NCBI RefSeq assembly: GCF_003664255.1
Contig: NZ_RCCV01000001.1
Coordinates: 1,674,001 to 1,738,000 of the forward strand
Length of the DNA stretch: 64,000 nt
Direction: 5' to 3'
From: Micromonospora sp. M71_S20
Lineage (GTDB): Bacteria; Actinomycetota; Actinomycetes; Mycobacteriales; Micromonosporaceae
How positions within the stretch are numbered: position 1 is the stretch's first letter; each line of letters opens with the position of its first letter. Position numbers and translations under genes: made by a program. Positions 31,479 to 39,268 of this stretch are shown here, piece after piece. The notes below the pieces were generated by a model. The model was not told the origin of the DNA, did not search any database, and worked only from the letters and a program-made list of their open reading frames with translations.

Positions 31479-31483
31479 ACGGA

Positions 31484-31519
31484 GAACGGGCCCGCACGCG
31501 GTGGCGTGCGGGCCCGTTC
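31484..31519 (+). terminator. Second stacked hairpin after pmt
   Basis: A perfect 16-bp stem, 31484-31499 with 31504-31519 (GAACGGGCCCGCACGC), closing a 4-nt GGTG loop. It is the strongest hairpin in the window. Confidence 0.88.
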
Positions 31520-31528
31520 GACGTAGAA

Positions 31529-31576
31529 GCGCGCCCCGATCGCCTGCCACGGGGGAAGCGGGCGATTGGGGCGCGC
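31529..31576 (+). terminator. Third stacked hairpin after pmt
   Basis: GCGCGCCCCGATCGCC (31529-31544) pairs with 31561-31576 through 16 bp with one G-T pair, loop 16 nt. Confidence 0.7.
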
Positions 31577-31889
31577 ATCAAGAGCTTAACCACGACGTAC
31601 CACTGGCACAACGGGTCGACTTCGGTCAGATTTCCGACCTACGCGACACGGCACGGATGGTTTACATCCGACATCTTACGGTCCGTCATCTTACGCAAAC
31701 GGTACGGATCGGCAACGCCTGCGGGGCCGGCATCTGCCACATTTTGCGGCCTTCGGGATTCCCACCAACGGGAGTGTTCCCGTAACGTATCGATCGATTT
31801 GGTTCTCCAGTCACCCTGGGTCCGGTCCGTCGGCACCCGGGCCGGTTGCACTGTCAGCCAACCCCCCGATCGATCGGACGGAGTTCGCG
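31577..31889 (+). promoter_or_regulatory. 313-bp AT-richer upstream region of the HNH nuclease gene
   Basis: No convincing coding frame. It is clearly less GC-rich than its surroundings and contains a 13-bp direct repeat, CCGaCATCTTACG at 31668-31680 and CCGtCATCTTACG at 31683-31695, with a 15-bp period. A TAACGT (31784-31789) is a possible -10, and CGATCGAT palindromes occur at both ends of the following 90 bp. This looks like the control region of a regulated secreted nuclease. Confidence 0.5.
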
Positions 31890-32543
31890 ATGACCCGTAC
31901 CCTCCGCTGGACCGGCGGCCTGCTGGCCACCGTCACCGCCGCCACCCTCGGCCTGTCCGCCCCCGCCCACGCGGCCACCGTCTCGGTACCGTTGCGCACC
32001 CTCGTCGCCGACCTCCCAATGGCCGCCGAGAGCCGCACCGGCTACTCGCGGGACCTGTTCCCGCACTGGACCGACGCGGACTCCGACGGCTGCAACACCC
32101 GCTACGAGGTGCTGATCGCCGAGGCCACCACCCGCCCCACGGTGGGCTCCGGCTGCCAACTGACCGGCGGGCGCTGGCGCTCCTACTACGACGCGGCCTA
32201 CTGGACCAACCCGTCCGACCTGGACATCGACCACCTGGTCCCGCTGGCCGAGGCGTGGGACTCGGGCGCCCGCAACTGGACCACGACGCGGCGGCAGGCG
32301 TTCGCCAACGACCTCGGCGACGTCAGGTCGCTGGTCGCGGTGACCGACAACGTCAACCAGGCCAAGGGCGACCAGGACCCGGCGACCTGGATGCCGACCA
32401 ACGAGAAGTGCCGATACGTCGGCGAGTGGGTGGCGGTCAAGACCCGCTGGCGGCTGAGCGTCGACAGCGCCGAGAAGAGCGCGCTGACCAGCCGGGCGAG
32501 TTCCTGCACGAACATCACGATCACCGTGACGCACGCGTACTGA
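31890..32543 (+). CDS. Secreted HNH-family nuclease
   Basis: A 217-residue protein with a signal peptide (cleavage after SAPAHA, about residue 28). The mature part has the DUF1524/GmrSD-type HNH motif DIDHLVPLAEAWDSGA near residue 112, then the conserved asparagine and KGDQDPATWMP. Four cysteines suggest disulfides. It probably degrades external DNA or RNA. GGAG precedes the ATG. It stands alone behind three terminators and a long upstream region. Confidence 0.88.
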   Translation: MTRTLRWTGGLLATVTAATLGLSAPAHAATVSVPLRTLVADLPMAAESRTGYSRDLFPHWTDADSDGCNTRYEVLIAEATTRPTVGSGCQLTGGRWRSYYDAAYWTNPSDLDIDHLVPLAEAWDSGARNWTTTRRQAFANDLGDVRSLVAVTDNVNQAKGDQDPATWMPTNEKCRYVGEWVAVKTRWRLSVDSAEKSALTSRASSCTNITITVTHAY

Positions 32544-32554
32544 CCGCCGGGCAT

Positions 32555-32584
32555 CCCGGGGGCGGCCGACCGGTCGCCCCCGGG
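32555..32584. terminator. Hairpin between convergent HNH gene and small protein
   Basis: CCCGGGGGCG (32555-32564) pairs with CGCCCCCGGG (32575-32584), loop 10 nt. Confidence 0.7.
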
Positions 32585-32591
32585 GGTGCGG

Positions 32592-32861
32592 TCAGAACGC
32601 CCGGGGGTTGCGGGGCAGCCAGCCGAAGAACCGGTCCTGGAGGGACGTGCCGGACGACGGCGGCAGGTCCTGTGCGGCGGCCGCGAGGCAGGACCCCAGG
32701 TACACGCTGAGCATGGCCCGGTCGAGCCGGTACTCCTCCAGCAGACGGGACCGCTTGTCCGCGCACGGCCAGTCGGCGCCGCATGTGCCGCACGTCCAGC
32801 CGGGAGCCAGTGGAGCGTGCTCGTCCGCCCCGGACGCCGAGGACTCCGCACCATCGGTCAT
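32592..32861 (-). CDS. Small cysteine-motif protein, function unknown
   Basis: An 89-residue protein. Residues 22-33 read WTCGTCGADWPC, a CxxC plus third cysteine that could hold a metal, followed by LLEEYRLDRAMLSVYLGSCL, a helical part. Similar small proteins are frequent in Micromonosporaceae and are sometimes labelled flavin reductase without evidence. The frame has clean coding character and the start MTDGAESS is the last possible ATG. No function is claimed. Confidence 0.7.
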   Translation of the reverse strand: MTDGAESSASGADEHAPLAPGWTCGTCGADWPCADKRSRLLEEYRLDRAMLSVYLGSCLAAAAQDLPPSSGTSLQDRFFGWLPRNPRAF

Positions 32862-32983
32862 CGCTCTCCCTCTCCGGTTCACGTGGCGCCCCGCCCCCGT
32901 CACGCCGGTCGACAGTGGACCGGCCTCGCCCACCGGCGACGCCCTGTCAGCGCCGCGGGACGCTGCGGCGTTACGCCTTGCGG

Positions 32984-32989
32984 TACGTT
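32984..32989 (+). promoter_or_regulatory. Candidate leaderless -10 box before the PPTase region
   Basis: TACGTT, 7 nt before the ATG of the 46-codon frame at 32997. Confidence 0.4.
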
Positions 32990-32996
32990 CCCAACC

Positions 32997-33137
32997 ATGG
33001 CCCTCGCGACGCCGACCGTGGAGCGGGTGCCGGCCCGGCGGTCCGGTCGCCGACCGCCGCACCGGCCGCCGGCCGCCGGGCTCGACGCCGGGCGGGCGCG
33101 CGGGCGGTCGTACCTGTCGGGAGGCGGCGATGCGTGA
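32997..33137 (+). CDS. Possible 46-residue leader peptide of the PPTase gene
   Basis: A short Arg/Pro-rich frame that starts 7 nt after TACGTT, as leaderless genes do here, and ends at TGA 8 bases inside the phosphopantetheinyl transferase gene. Its peptide has no recognisable domain. It could simply position ribosomes for the downstream gene by coupling. It may also be a chance frame. Confidence 0.3.
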   Translation: MALATPTVERVPARRSGRRPPHRPPAAGLDAGRARGRSYLSGGGDA

Positions 33138-33786
33138 CCTGCTGCCGCCGGCCGTGGCGGTGGCCGTGGCCGGGGCGTCGGACTGGGTCGGCGAACTGCT
33201 GCCGGCTGAGCTGGCCTGCCTGGGCGAACGCGCGGTGGAGAGCCGTCGCCGCGACTTCACCGCCGGGCGGGTCTGCGCCCGCCGGGCGATGGCCGCCCTC
33301 GGCGTGCCGCCGGTCGCGGTGCCGTCGGCCGCGGACCGGTCGCCGGTCTGGCCGGCCGGCGTGGTCGGCGCCATCACCCACACCCACGGCTACTGCGCGG
33401 CGGTCGCGGCCCGCGCCGACGAGATCCGGTCGGTCGGCATCGACGCCGAAGGACACCGGGAGCTCAACGCGGGCGTACGCCGGCTGATCTGCCTGCCCGA
33501 GGAGGACGAGCGGTGCGCCCGCCTGCCGGCGGGGACCTCCTGGCCGGCGGTGGTATTCAGCGTCAAGGAGACGGTCTACAAGGTGTGGCACCCGGTCGTC
33601 GGCACGTGGCTGGGCTTCCACGACGCCCTGGTGGAGCTCGATCCGGACGCCGGCACGTTCACCGCCCGCATCGCGTCGGCGCCGCGCGACGCCGCCCCGG
33701 TGCCCGATCCACCCGCGCTGGTCACCGGCCGGTTCAGCGTCGACGAGTCCCTGGTCCGCACCGCCGCCGTGCTGCTGCCCGGTTGA
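33130..33786 (+). CDS. 4'-phosphopantetheinyl transferase
   Basis: A 218-residue Sfp/EntD-type enzyme that moves phosphopantetheine from CoA to carrier domains of polyketide, non-ribosomal peptide or fatty acid synthases. Motifs are VGAITHTHGYCAA (79-91), the Mg-binding VGIDAE (Asp105, Glu107) and FSVKETVYK (about 149-157). GGGAGG stands 2 nt before the ATG, which is rather close. No carrier protein is encoded nearby, so it acts on clusters elsewhere. Confidence 0.92.
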   Translation: MRDLLPPAVAVAVAGASDWVGELLPAELACLGERAVESRRRDFTAGRVCARRAMAALGVPPVAVPSAADRSPVWPAGVVGAITHTHGYCAAVAARADEIRSVGIDAEGHRELNAGVRRLICLPEEDERCARLPAGTSWPAVVFSVKETVYKVWHPVVGTWLGFHDALVELDPDAGTFTARIASAPRDAAPVPDPPALVTGRFSVDESLVRTAAVLLPG

Positions 33787-33907
33787 CCCGGGCACGGAAT
33801 CCGAACAGGGGACGGCGCTGCGCTGCCGGAGACGCGAAGATGGTCCGTTGTCCGCGCACGGTAGCGTCAGCCGCGTTTGCCGTCGTCGTCAGGTGCCTAG
33901 GAGTACG

Positions 33908-34957
33908 GTGAGTCACCCCCCGCCCCCATACGGGCCTCAGGATCCGAACCAACCGAACCCGGAGCAGCAGCAGCCGCAGCAGCCGCAGCCGCCGGCACCG
34001 ATGCCGCAGTTCCCCGCCGACCAGGGCGGCTACCCGCCGCAGCCACCGACCTCCGGCGCCCCGCAGACCACGGGCGACCCGTGGGCCCCCCTGCCGCCCG
34101 TGCCGCCGCAGCAGCCGGCCGGCGACCCGTGGGCCGCGCCGCAGCCGCCGGTCTCCGGCGTACCGCAGCCCCCGGTGTCCGGGATGCCGCAGCCGCCGGT
34201 CTCCGGGGTGCCGGGCGAGCCGTGGGCCGCCCCGCACCAGCCGACCTCGGGCACGCCGTACCCGCCGCCCGGCTATCCGGCCGGTGGGCCCGGCTACCCG
34301 CCGCCCGGTGGGCCCGGCTACCCGGGCGGCGCGCCCGGTTACCCGCTCGGCGCGCCGCATCCGGTCACGCCGCCGAAGAAGAACAAGACCGTCCTGATCG
34401 TCGTGGCCGTGGTGGCCGTGCTGGCCCTGCTCTGCTGCGTCGGCGGTGTCGTCGCGCTCGTCGCCGGCGCCAACAAGGCGGCGAACGACCTGGAGAAGGC
34501 CGCCGCCCCGCGCATCACGCTGCAGCCGGACGGTCCGTCCCCGTCGGCGAAGGACGGCGAGACCTTCAACATGAAGCCCGGCGCGACCCTGGTGGTCTCC
34601 GACGACGAGGGGACCATCGAGATCACGGTCACCCGGTTCACCACGGAGACCAAGGGCTGCCGGTCGTACGCCCCGGCCCCCGACAAGGGCATGTACCTGA
34701 TCGCCCACGTCACCGCGACCGTGACCAAGGGCAAGAGCTCCATCAACCCGTTCTACTTCAACTGGGTGGCCGCCAACGGCACCACGGCCAACGGCCTGGC
34801 GAGCGCGCTTTCCGGCTGCGGCGACACGTTGGGCTCCGGCAACAACCTGCGCGAGGGCAGCAAGCGTGCGGGCACGGTGGTGTTCAACGTGGCCGACAAG
34901 AACGGCGCGCTGGAGTATCAGCACAAGTTCCAGACCAGCGGCTCCTGGAAGCCGTGA
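33908..34957 (+). CDS. Proline-rich membrane-anchored DUF4352 protein
   Basis: A 349-residue protein. Residues 1-155 are Pro/Gln/Gly-rich and cytoplasmic, with the repeat PQPPVSG in three copies (near 80-105) and PGYPPPGGPGYPGG units. One helix follows (TVLIVVAVVAVLALLCCVGG, about 160-180), then an external DUF4352-type beta domain with FNMKPGATLVVSDDEGTIEI and a pair of cysteines. DUF4352 proteins are often lipoproteins or membrane-anchored sensors of unknown use. AGGAG lies 4 nt before the GTG. Confidence 0.8.
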   Translation: MSHPPPPYGPQDPNQPNPEQQQPQQPQPPAPMPQFPADQGGYPPQPPTSGAPQTTGDPWAPLPPVPPQQPAGDPWAAPQPPVSGVPQPPVSGMPQPPVSGVPGEPWAAPHQPTSGTPYPPPGYPAGGPGYPPPGGPGYPGGAPGYPLGAPHPVTPPKKNKTVLIVVAVVAVLALLCCVGGVVALVAGANKAANDLEKAAAPRITLQPDGPSPSAKDGETFNMKPGATLVVSDDEGTIEITVTRFTTETKGCRSYAPAPDKGMYLIAHVTATVTKGKSSINPFYFNWVAANGTTANGLASALSGCGDTLGSGNNLREGSKRAGTVVFNVADKNGALEYQHKFQTSGSWKP

Positions 34958-34972
34958 TCCACAGCTCGTGAC

Positions 34973-35008
34973 GGGAGGCCGGTCCCCTTCGGAGGGGGCC
35001 GGCCTCCC
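34973..35008. terminator. Hairpin between convergent genes at 35 kb
   Basis: GGGAGGCCGGTCCCC (34973-34987) pairs with 34994-35008 with one T-G pair; loop TTCGGA. Confidence 0.8.
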
Positions 35009-35071
35009 GCGCTCTTCCCGACCGCCCGCCAGCCGCCGCTCCGCCAGCCCTCGCATCGCGGCCGGCTCCCG

Positions 35072-35752
35072 TCAGCGGCCCTGCTCCAGCAGGTCGGCGA
35101 CAGTGATCAGCGGGGTCACCAGCGACGGCAGCAGGGCCGCGTCCTCCAGCCGGCCGCGCCGGTAGGTGATCAGCTCCGCCCCCCGCACGCTCCAACTCGG
35201 CACCGCCCCCGCCAGGTGCGCGGCGATCAGGGTCGGCCCGACCAGCGCCTGCTGCCCCGGAGCCGCCGCGGCCACCCGCCACTGCCGGTCGAACTCCTCG
35301 TGCCCGGTGGCGTAGGTGTCGCTGCCGAACAGCGCGCGGCCCAGCTTCGAGAACGCGTGGCGCGGTCCGACCGCGAGCGCCGGGAACGCCCGCCGCAACC
35401 ACACCGAGCTGACGACGTACGTGTGGGTCTGCGAGGTTGTCGTCTGGTTGCCGTCGGCACCGGTCGAGCTGTGCGTCTCGGTGTACGCGTACTCGGCCAC
35501 GCAGACGGGCCGGCCGTGCAGCGTCCCGGTCAACGCGAACCGCACGCCCCGCCGGCTGCGGCCCGGCACCCGGTCGGTCCAGGTGATCTCGGGCCGCTCG
35601 GTGAAGGTCCAGCCGTACCGGGCGGCCCACTGTCGCCAGTGCTCCCGCCGCTCCCGCTCGCGCCGGTGGGCCGTCACCACCAGCGCGACTATGCCCGCCA
35701 CGAGAAGGACGGCGGCGGCCGCGCAGCCAACCATCCAGAACACACTCGCCAT
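35072..35752 (-). CDS. Hypothetical membrane-anchored protein
   Basis: A 226-residue protein with one N-terminal helix (residues 5-30) and a basic stretch RRERERREHWRQWAARYGW directly after it, so the remainder faces the cytoplasm. WTFTERPEITWTDRVPGRSR and EYAYTETHSS are family-like stretches of DUF3137-related proteins but the match is not certain. Start at MASVFWMVGC is chosen since the preceding codons lack hydrophobic or coding signals. Function unknown. Confidence 0.7.
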   Translation of the reverse strand: MASVFWMVGCAAAAVLLVAGIVALVVTAHRRERERREHWRQWAARYGWTFTERPEITWTDRVPGRSRRGVRFALTGTLHGRPVCVAEYAYTETHSSTGADGNQTTTSQTHTYVVSSVWLRRAFPALAVGPRHAFSKLGRALFGSDTYATGHEEFDRQWRVAAAAPGQQALVGPTLIAAHLAGAVPSWSVRGAELITYRRGRLEDAALLPSLVTPLITVADLLEQGR

Positions 35753-36025
35753 CCGCTCCACGGGCGGCAGCGTAGTGACCGGTCGCACGCGCCCCGGTTC
35801 ACGGACGGTCGCGGTCGCGGATCCGGCTGCCGGCCGCGTTGCGGGGTTCGCTCGACGCCGCGCCTCGCGTTCGTCACCCGGTGTCGTCGGGACCCCTGTC
35901 GACCCACTGGCCCCACCCCAGACATCGACGAATTGATTGATCCTCATCTGGCGCGCTGTTTAGCTCCCACCGGCACCGTCGATGACGAGGCTGACCTTCT
36001 GCCGCCTATCAGGAAGAGAGCCACA

Positions 36026-36580
36026 GTGAACAGAGTGAGGACGGTCCTGCGCCGGATCGGCGCGACCGCGAGCGCCCTGCTGATGGTCGCCGGGGCCACG
36101 GTCGTCGGGGCCACCCCGGCCTCCGCCGCGAACTACTACTACGAGATGCCGTACCCGGCGAACGAGTCCTACCTGGTGACCCAGGGGCCGGAGGGCACCT
36201 ACTCGCACGTCGGTCCGTACAACGAGTACGCCTGGGACTTCGGGCTGCCGGCGAACTACGAGGTCTCCGCCTCGCAGGCCGGCACCATCATCATGTCGAA
36301 CTGGTCGCCGTACTGGCAGAACGGCATCGAGGTGATCATCCGGCACTCGAACGGCCAGTGCACCCACTACGCGCACCTGAACCGGGCGATCTACAACGCC
36401 GGCACCTGGGTGCCGCAGGGCCGGGTCATCGGCTGGTCGGGCAACACCGGCGCGTCCACCGGCCCGCACCTGCACTTCCAGGTCATCAACTGCAACACCC
36501 GGGTGGGCATCCCCGCCACCCTCCAGGGCTGGACGCCGTACACCGGCTCCTGGCCGGTGAGCGTGAACTACTACGCGTAA
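36026..36580 (+). CDS. Secreted M23 family metallopeptidase (first copy)
   Basis: A 184-residue protein with a signal peptide ending near TPASA (residue 34) and one LytM/M23 domain. Zinc ligands are His61 and Asp71 (HVGPYNEYAWDF) and the HLH at 148-150; the catalytic helper His is in HYAH at 114-117. M23 enzymes cut peptidoglycan cross-links. There is no cell-wall binding domain. AGGAAGAG precedes the GTG. Another M23 gene of this size lies at 45.4 kb. Confidence 0.9.
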   Translation: MNRVRTVLRRIGATASALLMVAGATVVGATPASAANYYYEMPYPANESYLVTQGPEGTYSHVGPYNEYAWDFGLPANYEVSASQAGTIIMSNWSPYWQNGIEVIIRHSNGQCTHYAHLNRAIYNAGTWVPQGRVIGWSGNTGASTGPHLHFQVINCNTRVGIPATLQGWTPYTGSWPVSVNYYA

Positions 36581-36663
36581 CCTCCGCCCGGCCGCGCTCA
36601 CGCGCGAGGTGCGTCAATGGGAATCGTGCATCGCCACTATCCGTGATCGATAATCCCATTCGC

Positions 36664-36683
36664 CGCTGGAAGCGCTTCCAGCG
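36664..36683. promoter_or_regulatory. Perfect 20-bp palindrome, LacI-type operator
   Basis: CGCTGGAAGCGCTTCCAGCG is a perfect palindrome with the central CG step and GGAAGCGCTTCC core typical of LacI/GalR-family operators in actinobacteria. GATAAT (36649-36654) 10 bp upstream could be the -10, so a bound repressor would block transcription of the glycosyltransferase gene. No LacI-type regulator is encoded in the window. Confidence 0.65.
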
Positions 36684-36788
36684 AGCGACGGCGACGGCCG
36701 GTCCAGGGCCGAAGGCGTCGCGGTCGGGGTGTCGGCACGTGCCGACACCCCGGCCCACAGTGGATCACCTATGACGGAGGAAAGTCGG

Positions 36789-38147
36789 ATGGCGGCACGG
36801 ACGGACGACGCGGTCGAGCTGAGCGTGGTCATACCCACCTACCAGGACGCGCAGTGCCTGGCGCTGACGCTGCGGTCGCTGACCCGGCAGACGGTGAGCC
36901 CCGAGCGCTTCGAGGTGGTCGTCATCCGCGACGGCGGCTCCCCCGCCGGATACGCCGACGCCGTCGAGGCGGCCGCCGGCCTCGACCTCCGCCTGCTGGA
37001 GTTTCCCAGGCGGCGGGGGCGCTCCGCGGCCCGCAACGAGGCGGTACGGCACACCCGGGCCCCGCTGCTGTTGTTCCTCGACGCCGACTCGTACGCCTCC
37101 CCGCAGTTGCTGGAGCGCCACCTGGCCCACCACGCGGTCGCCGGCCGGCCCGCCGTGCTGATGGGCCGGCGCGACGAACTGAGCCTGGAACACGTCGAGG
37201 CCGCCCTCGACGACCGGGAGATGACCGACGTCCCCCGCCGCCGCGCGGACCGCGCCGGCGACCTGCGCTTCCCGCACGGCCAGCCGCCGGGGCCGGACTG
37301 GCTCCGGGCGGGCTGGGCGCTCGCCTACACCCACAACATCTCGCTCGCCCGCGACCTGTTCGACCGGACCGGCGGGTTCGACGAACGCTCCGGGCTGCGC
37401 TGGGGCCTGGAGGACATCGAGCTGTTCTACCGGGTGCACCGGCATCTCGGCGTGACCGGGTTGAACTTCGCCTTCGACGACGAGGCCCGCGCCTTCCACC
37501 TCCCGCACCACCGCAACACCGACCGCAACTTCGCCGACTTCGCGGCCAACCGGAGCCTGCTGACGGGGCAGTACCACGTGATCGAGTGGGAGTTCTACGG
37601 CCTGCTGGACGTGTACGACTCGCTGGAGCGCATCGTGTACTACCGCTCCGCGGCCACCGACTGCGCGCGGCGCGCGACGTGCCGGATCGGGCCGGCGTTC
37701 GACCGGCTCGCCGACCGCCTGCCCGGCCCCCGCGTGCTGTGGGTGGGCACCGGCAGCGACCAGGCCGACCTGCCGGCCGGGGCGCTGACCTTCGACTACG
37801 CCGCCCCGCCGGGACCGACGAACTACCACCTGGTCGGCATGGACCCGCCCATCGCGCCGGGCAGCCTCGACGCGGTGGTCAGCGTCGACTTCTGGCGGTA
37901 CCTGCGGTGGGATGACCTCTGCCGGTTCGTCAACACCTCCGGGCGGCTCGCCCGCGAGGTGCACCTCGTCGGCACGGGCGACGCCGGATCGGCGCCGCTC
38001 ACCCCCGGGCCGGCGGTGCTGGACTACCTGCGCCGCACCCTGAGCGCCGCGTTCGCCACCAGGTTGACCCACGTCGACGGGCTCGGTGAGGTGCTGACCC
38101 TGCGGTCCCTGACGCCGGCGGCGCGGAAGGGCCCGGCGCGCGTGTGA
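36789..38147 (+). CDS. Family 2 glycosyltransferase
   Basis: A 452-residue cytoplasmic enzyme. The GT-A domain is at residues 8-260: SVVIPTYQDAQCLALTLRSL, a metal-binding DADS (FLDADSYAS) and GGFDERSGLRWGLEDIELFY, the ED acceptor-site motif. The last 170 residues form a second domain, probably methyltransferase-like in fold (RVLWVGTGSDQADLPAGALTFDYA) but without a clear SAM motif. GGAGGAAA lies 5 nt before the chosen ATG. Sugar and acceptor unknown; no neighbouring pathway genes. A LacI-type operator lies upstream. Confidence 0.85.
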   Translation: MAARTDDAVELSVVIPTYQDAQCLALTLRSLTRQTVSPERFEVVVIRDGGSPAGYADAVEAAAGLDLRLLEFPRRRGRSAARNEAVRHTRAPLLLFLDADSYASPQLLERHLAHHAVAGRPAVLMGRRDELSLEHVEAALDDREMTDVPRRRADRAGDLRFPHGQPPGPDWLRAGWALAYTHNISLARDLFDRTGGFDERSGLRWGLEDIELFYRVHRHLGVTGLNFAFDDEARAFHLPHHRNTDRNFADFAANRSLLTGQYHVIEWEFYGLLDVYDSLERIVYYRSAATDCARRATCRIGPAFDRLADRLPGPRVLWVGTGSDQADLPAGALTFDYAAPPGPTNYHLVGMDPPIAPGSLDAVVSVDFWRYLRWDDLCRFVNTSGRLAREVHLVGTGDAGSAPLTPGPAVLDYLRRTLSAAFATRLTHVDGLGEVLTLRSLTPAARKGPARV

Positions 38148-38219
38148 CGTTGCCCGGCGGCCGGTACGCGGATCAGGCGGGCGGCCGGAGCAGGGCCGCG
38201 CTGCCCCGGTGGTGGCTCG

Positions 38220-39164
38220 TCATCGAGCGCCGGAGCGGAAGGTGCGGCGATAGGTGTCCGGGGGTACGCCGATCGTGCGGTTGAAGTGCCGGCGCAGCGT
38301 CGTGGCGGTGCCCATGCCGGTAGCCGCCGCGATAGCGTCGATGCTGTCGCCGGTGGTCTCCAGCAGTTCCTGGGCGTGCCGGATCCGCTGGGTCAGCAGC
38401 CATCGCAACGGGGTGGTGCCGGCCACCGACCTGAAGTGGCGGCCCAGGTTGCGCGAGCTCATGTTCGCCTGACGGGCCAGGTCCTCCACCGTCAACGCGT
38501 GGTCGAGCCGCTCGATCGCCCAGGAGAACAGTTCGGCGAGCGGATGGTCGTCCTGGGCGGGCACCGGGGCGGTGACGTACTGGGCCTGGCCGCCGGCCCG
38601 GTGCGGGGGCACGACCAGGCGACGGGCGAGCGTGTTGGCGACCGCCGAGCCGTAATCGAGGCGGACCAGGTGCAGGCACAGATCCATCGCGGCCGCCTTG
38701 CCGGCGGAGGTGAGCACGCTGCCGTTGTCCACGTAGAGCACGTCCGCATCGACCTGCACCCGGGGGTAGCGGGCCGCCAGGGCCTCGGTGTGCGCCCAGT
38801 GCGTGGTCGCCCGTCGGCCGTCCAGCAGGCCGGCGGCGGCGAGCACGAACGCGCCCGTGCACAGGGAGGCCACCCGCGCGCCCGCCTCGTGGGCCGCGCG
38901 TACCGCGTCGACCAGATCGGCGGGCGGTTCTGCGTCGACGTCGACCCACCCGGGGACGATCACCGTGTCGGCGTGCGCGAGCTGGTCGAGGCCGCAGTCG
39001 GGCTCCAACCGGAACCGGCCGACCCGCACCGCGCCCGTTCCGCAGACGGTGACGCCGTACCAGGGGTCGGCCACGCCGGTCAGGTCGGCACCGAAGACCT
39101 CGTACGCCAGGGACAGCTCGAAGTGCAACATCCCGTCCGTGACGGCCAGGGCGACGGTGTTCAT
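38220..39164 (-). CDS. GlxA-type AraC-family regulator with DJ-1/PfpI domain
   Basis: A 314-residue regulator. The N-terminal DJ-1/PfpI-like (GATase1) domain covers residues 1-170 with the nucleophile-elbow stretch VASLCTGAFVLAAAGLLDGR; the C-terminal AraC double helix-turn-helix covers 205-310 (LTVEDLARQANMSSRNLGRHF). Proteins of this build sense small metabolites, aldehydes or carry amide-related ligands. ATG with a further ATG 21 nt upstream. It is divergent from the saccharopine-dehydrogenase-like gene, the likely target. Confidence 0.92.
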   Translation of the reverse strand: MNTVALAVTDGMLHFELSLAYEVFGADLTGVADPWYGVTVCGTGAVRVGRFRLEPDCGLDQLAHADTVIVPGWVDVDAEPPADLVDAVRAAHEAGARVASLCTGAFVLAAAGLLDGRRATTHWAHTEALAARYPRVQVDADVLYVDNGSVLTSAGKAAAMDLCLHLVRLDYGSAVANTLARRLVVPPHRAGGQAQYVTAPVPAQDDHPLAELFSWAIERLDHALTVEDLARQANMSSRNLGRHFRSVAGTTPLRWLLTQRIRHAQELLETTGDSIDAIAAATGMGTATTLRRHFNRTIGVPPDTYRRTFRSGAR

Positions 39165-39268
39165 GTCCGAAACTGTACGGGACATGGCGTTCCAGACACT
39201 CGCCCCGGTGAACCGCCGCCGCCAGGATGTACCCGGTTGATCATTCGGGCATGGAGCGGGGAGAACTG

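Noticed and set aside
28783..31611. 942-codon minus-strand frame read as one protein
   Set aside because: Only its C-terminal 282 codons encode RsmI; the rest is antisense to the mannosyltransferase gene.
31432..31889. Cyclic di-AMP or other riboswitch before a secreted enzyme
   Set aside because: The conserved loops of the ydaO class are not visible; the hairpins look like terminators.
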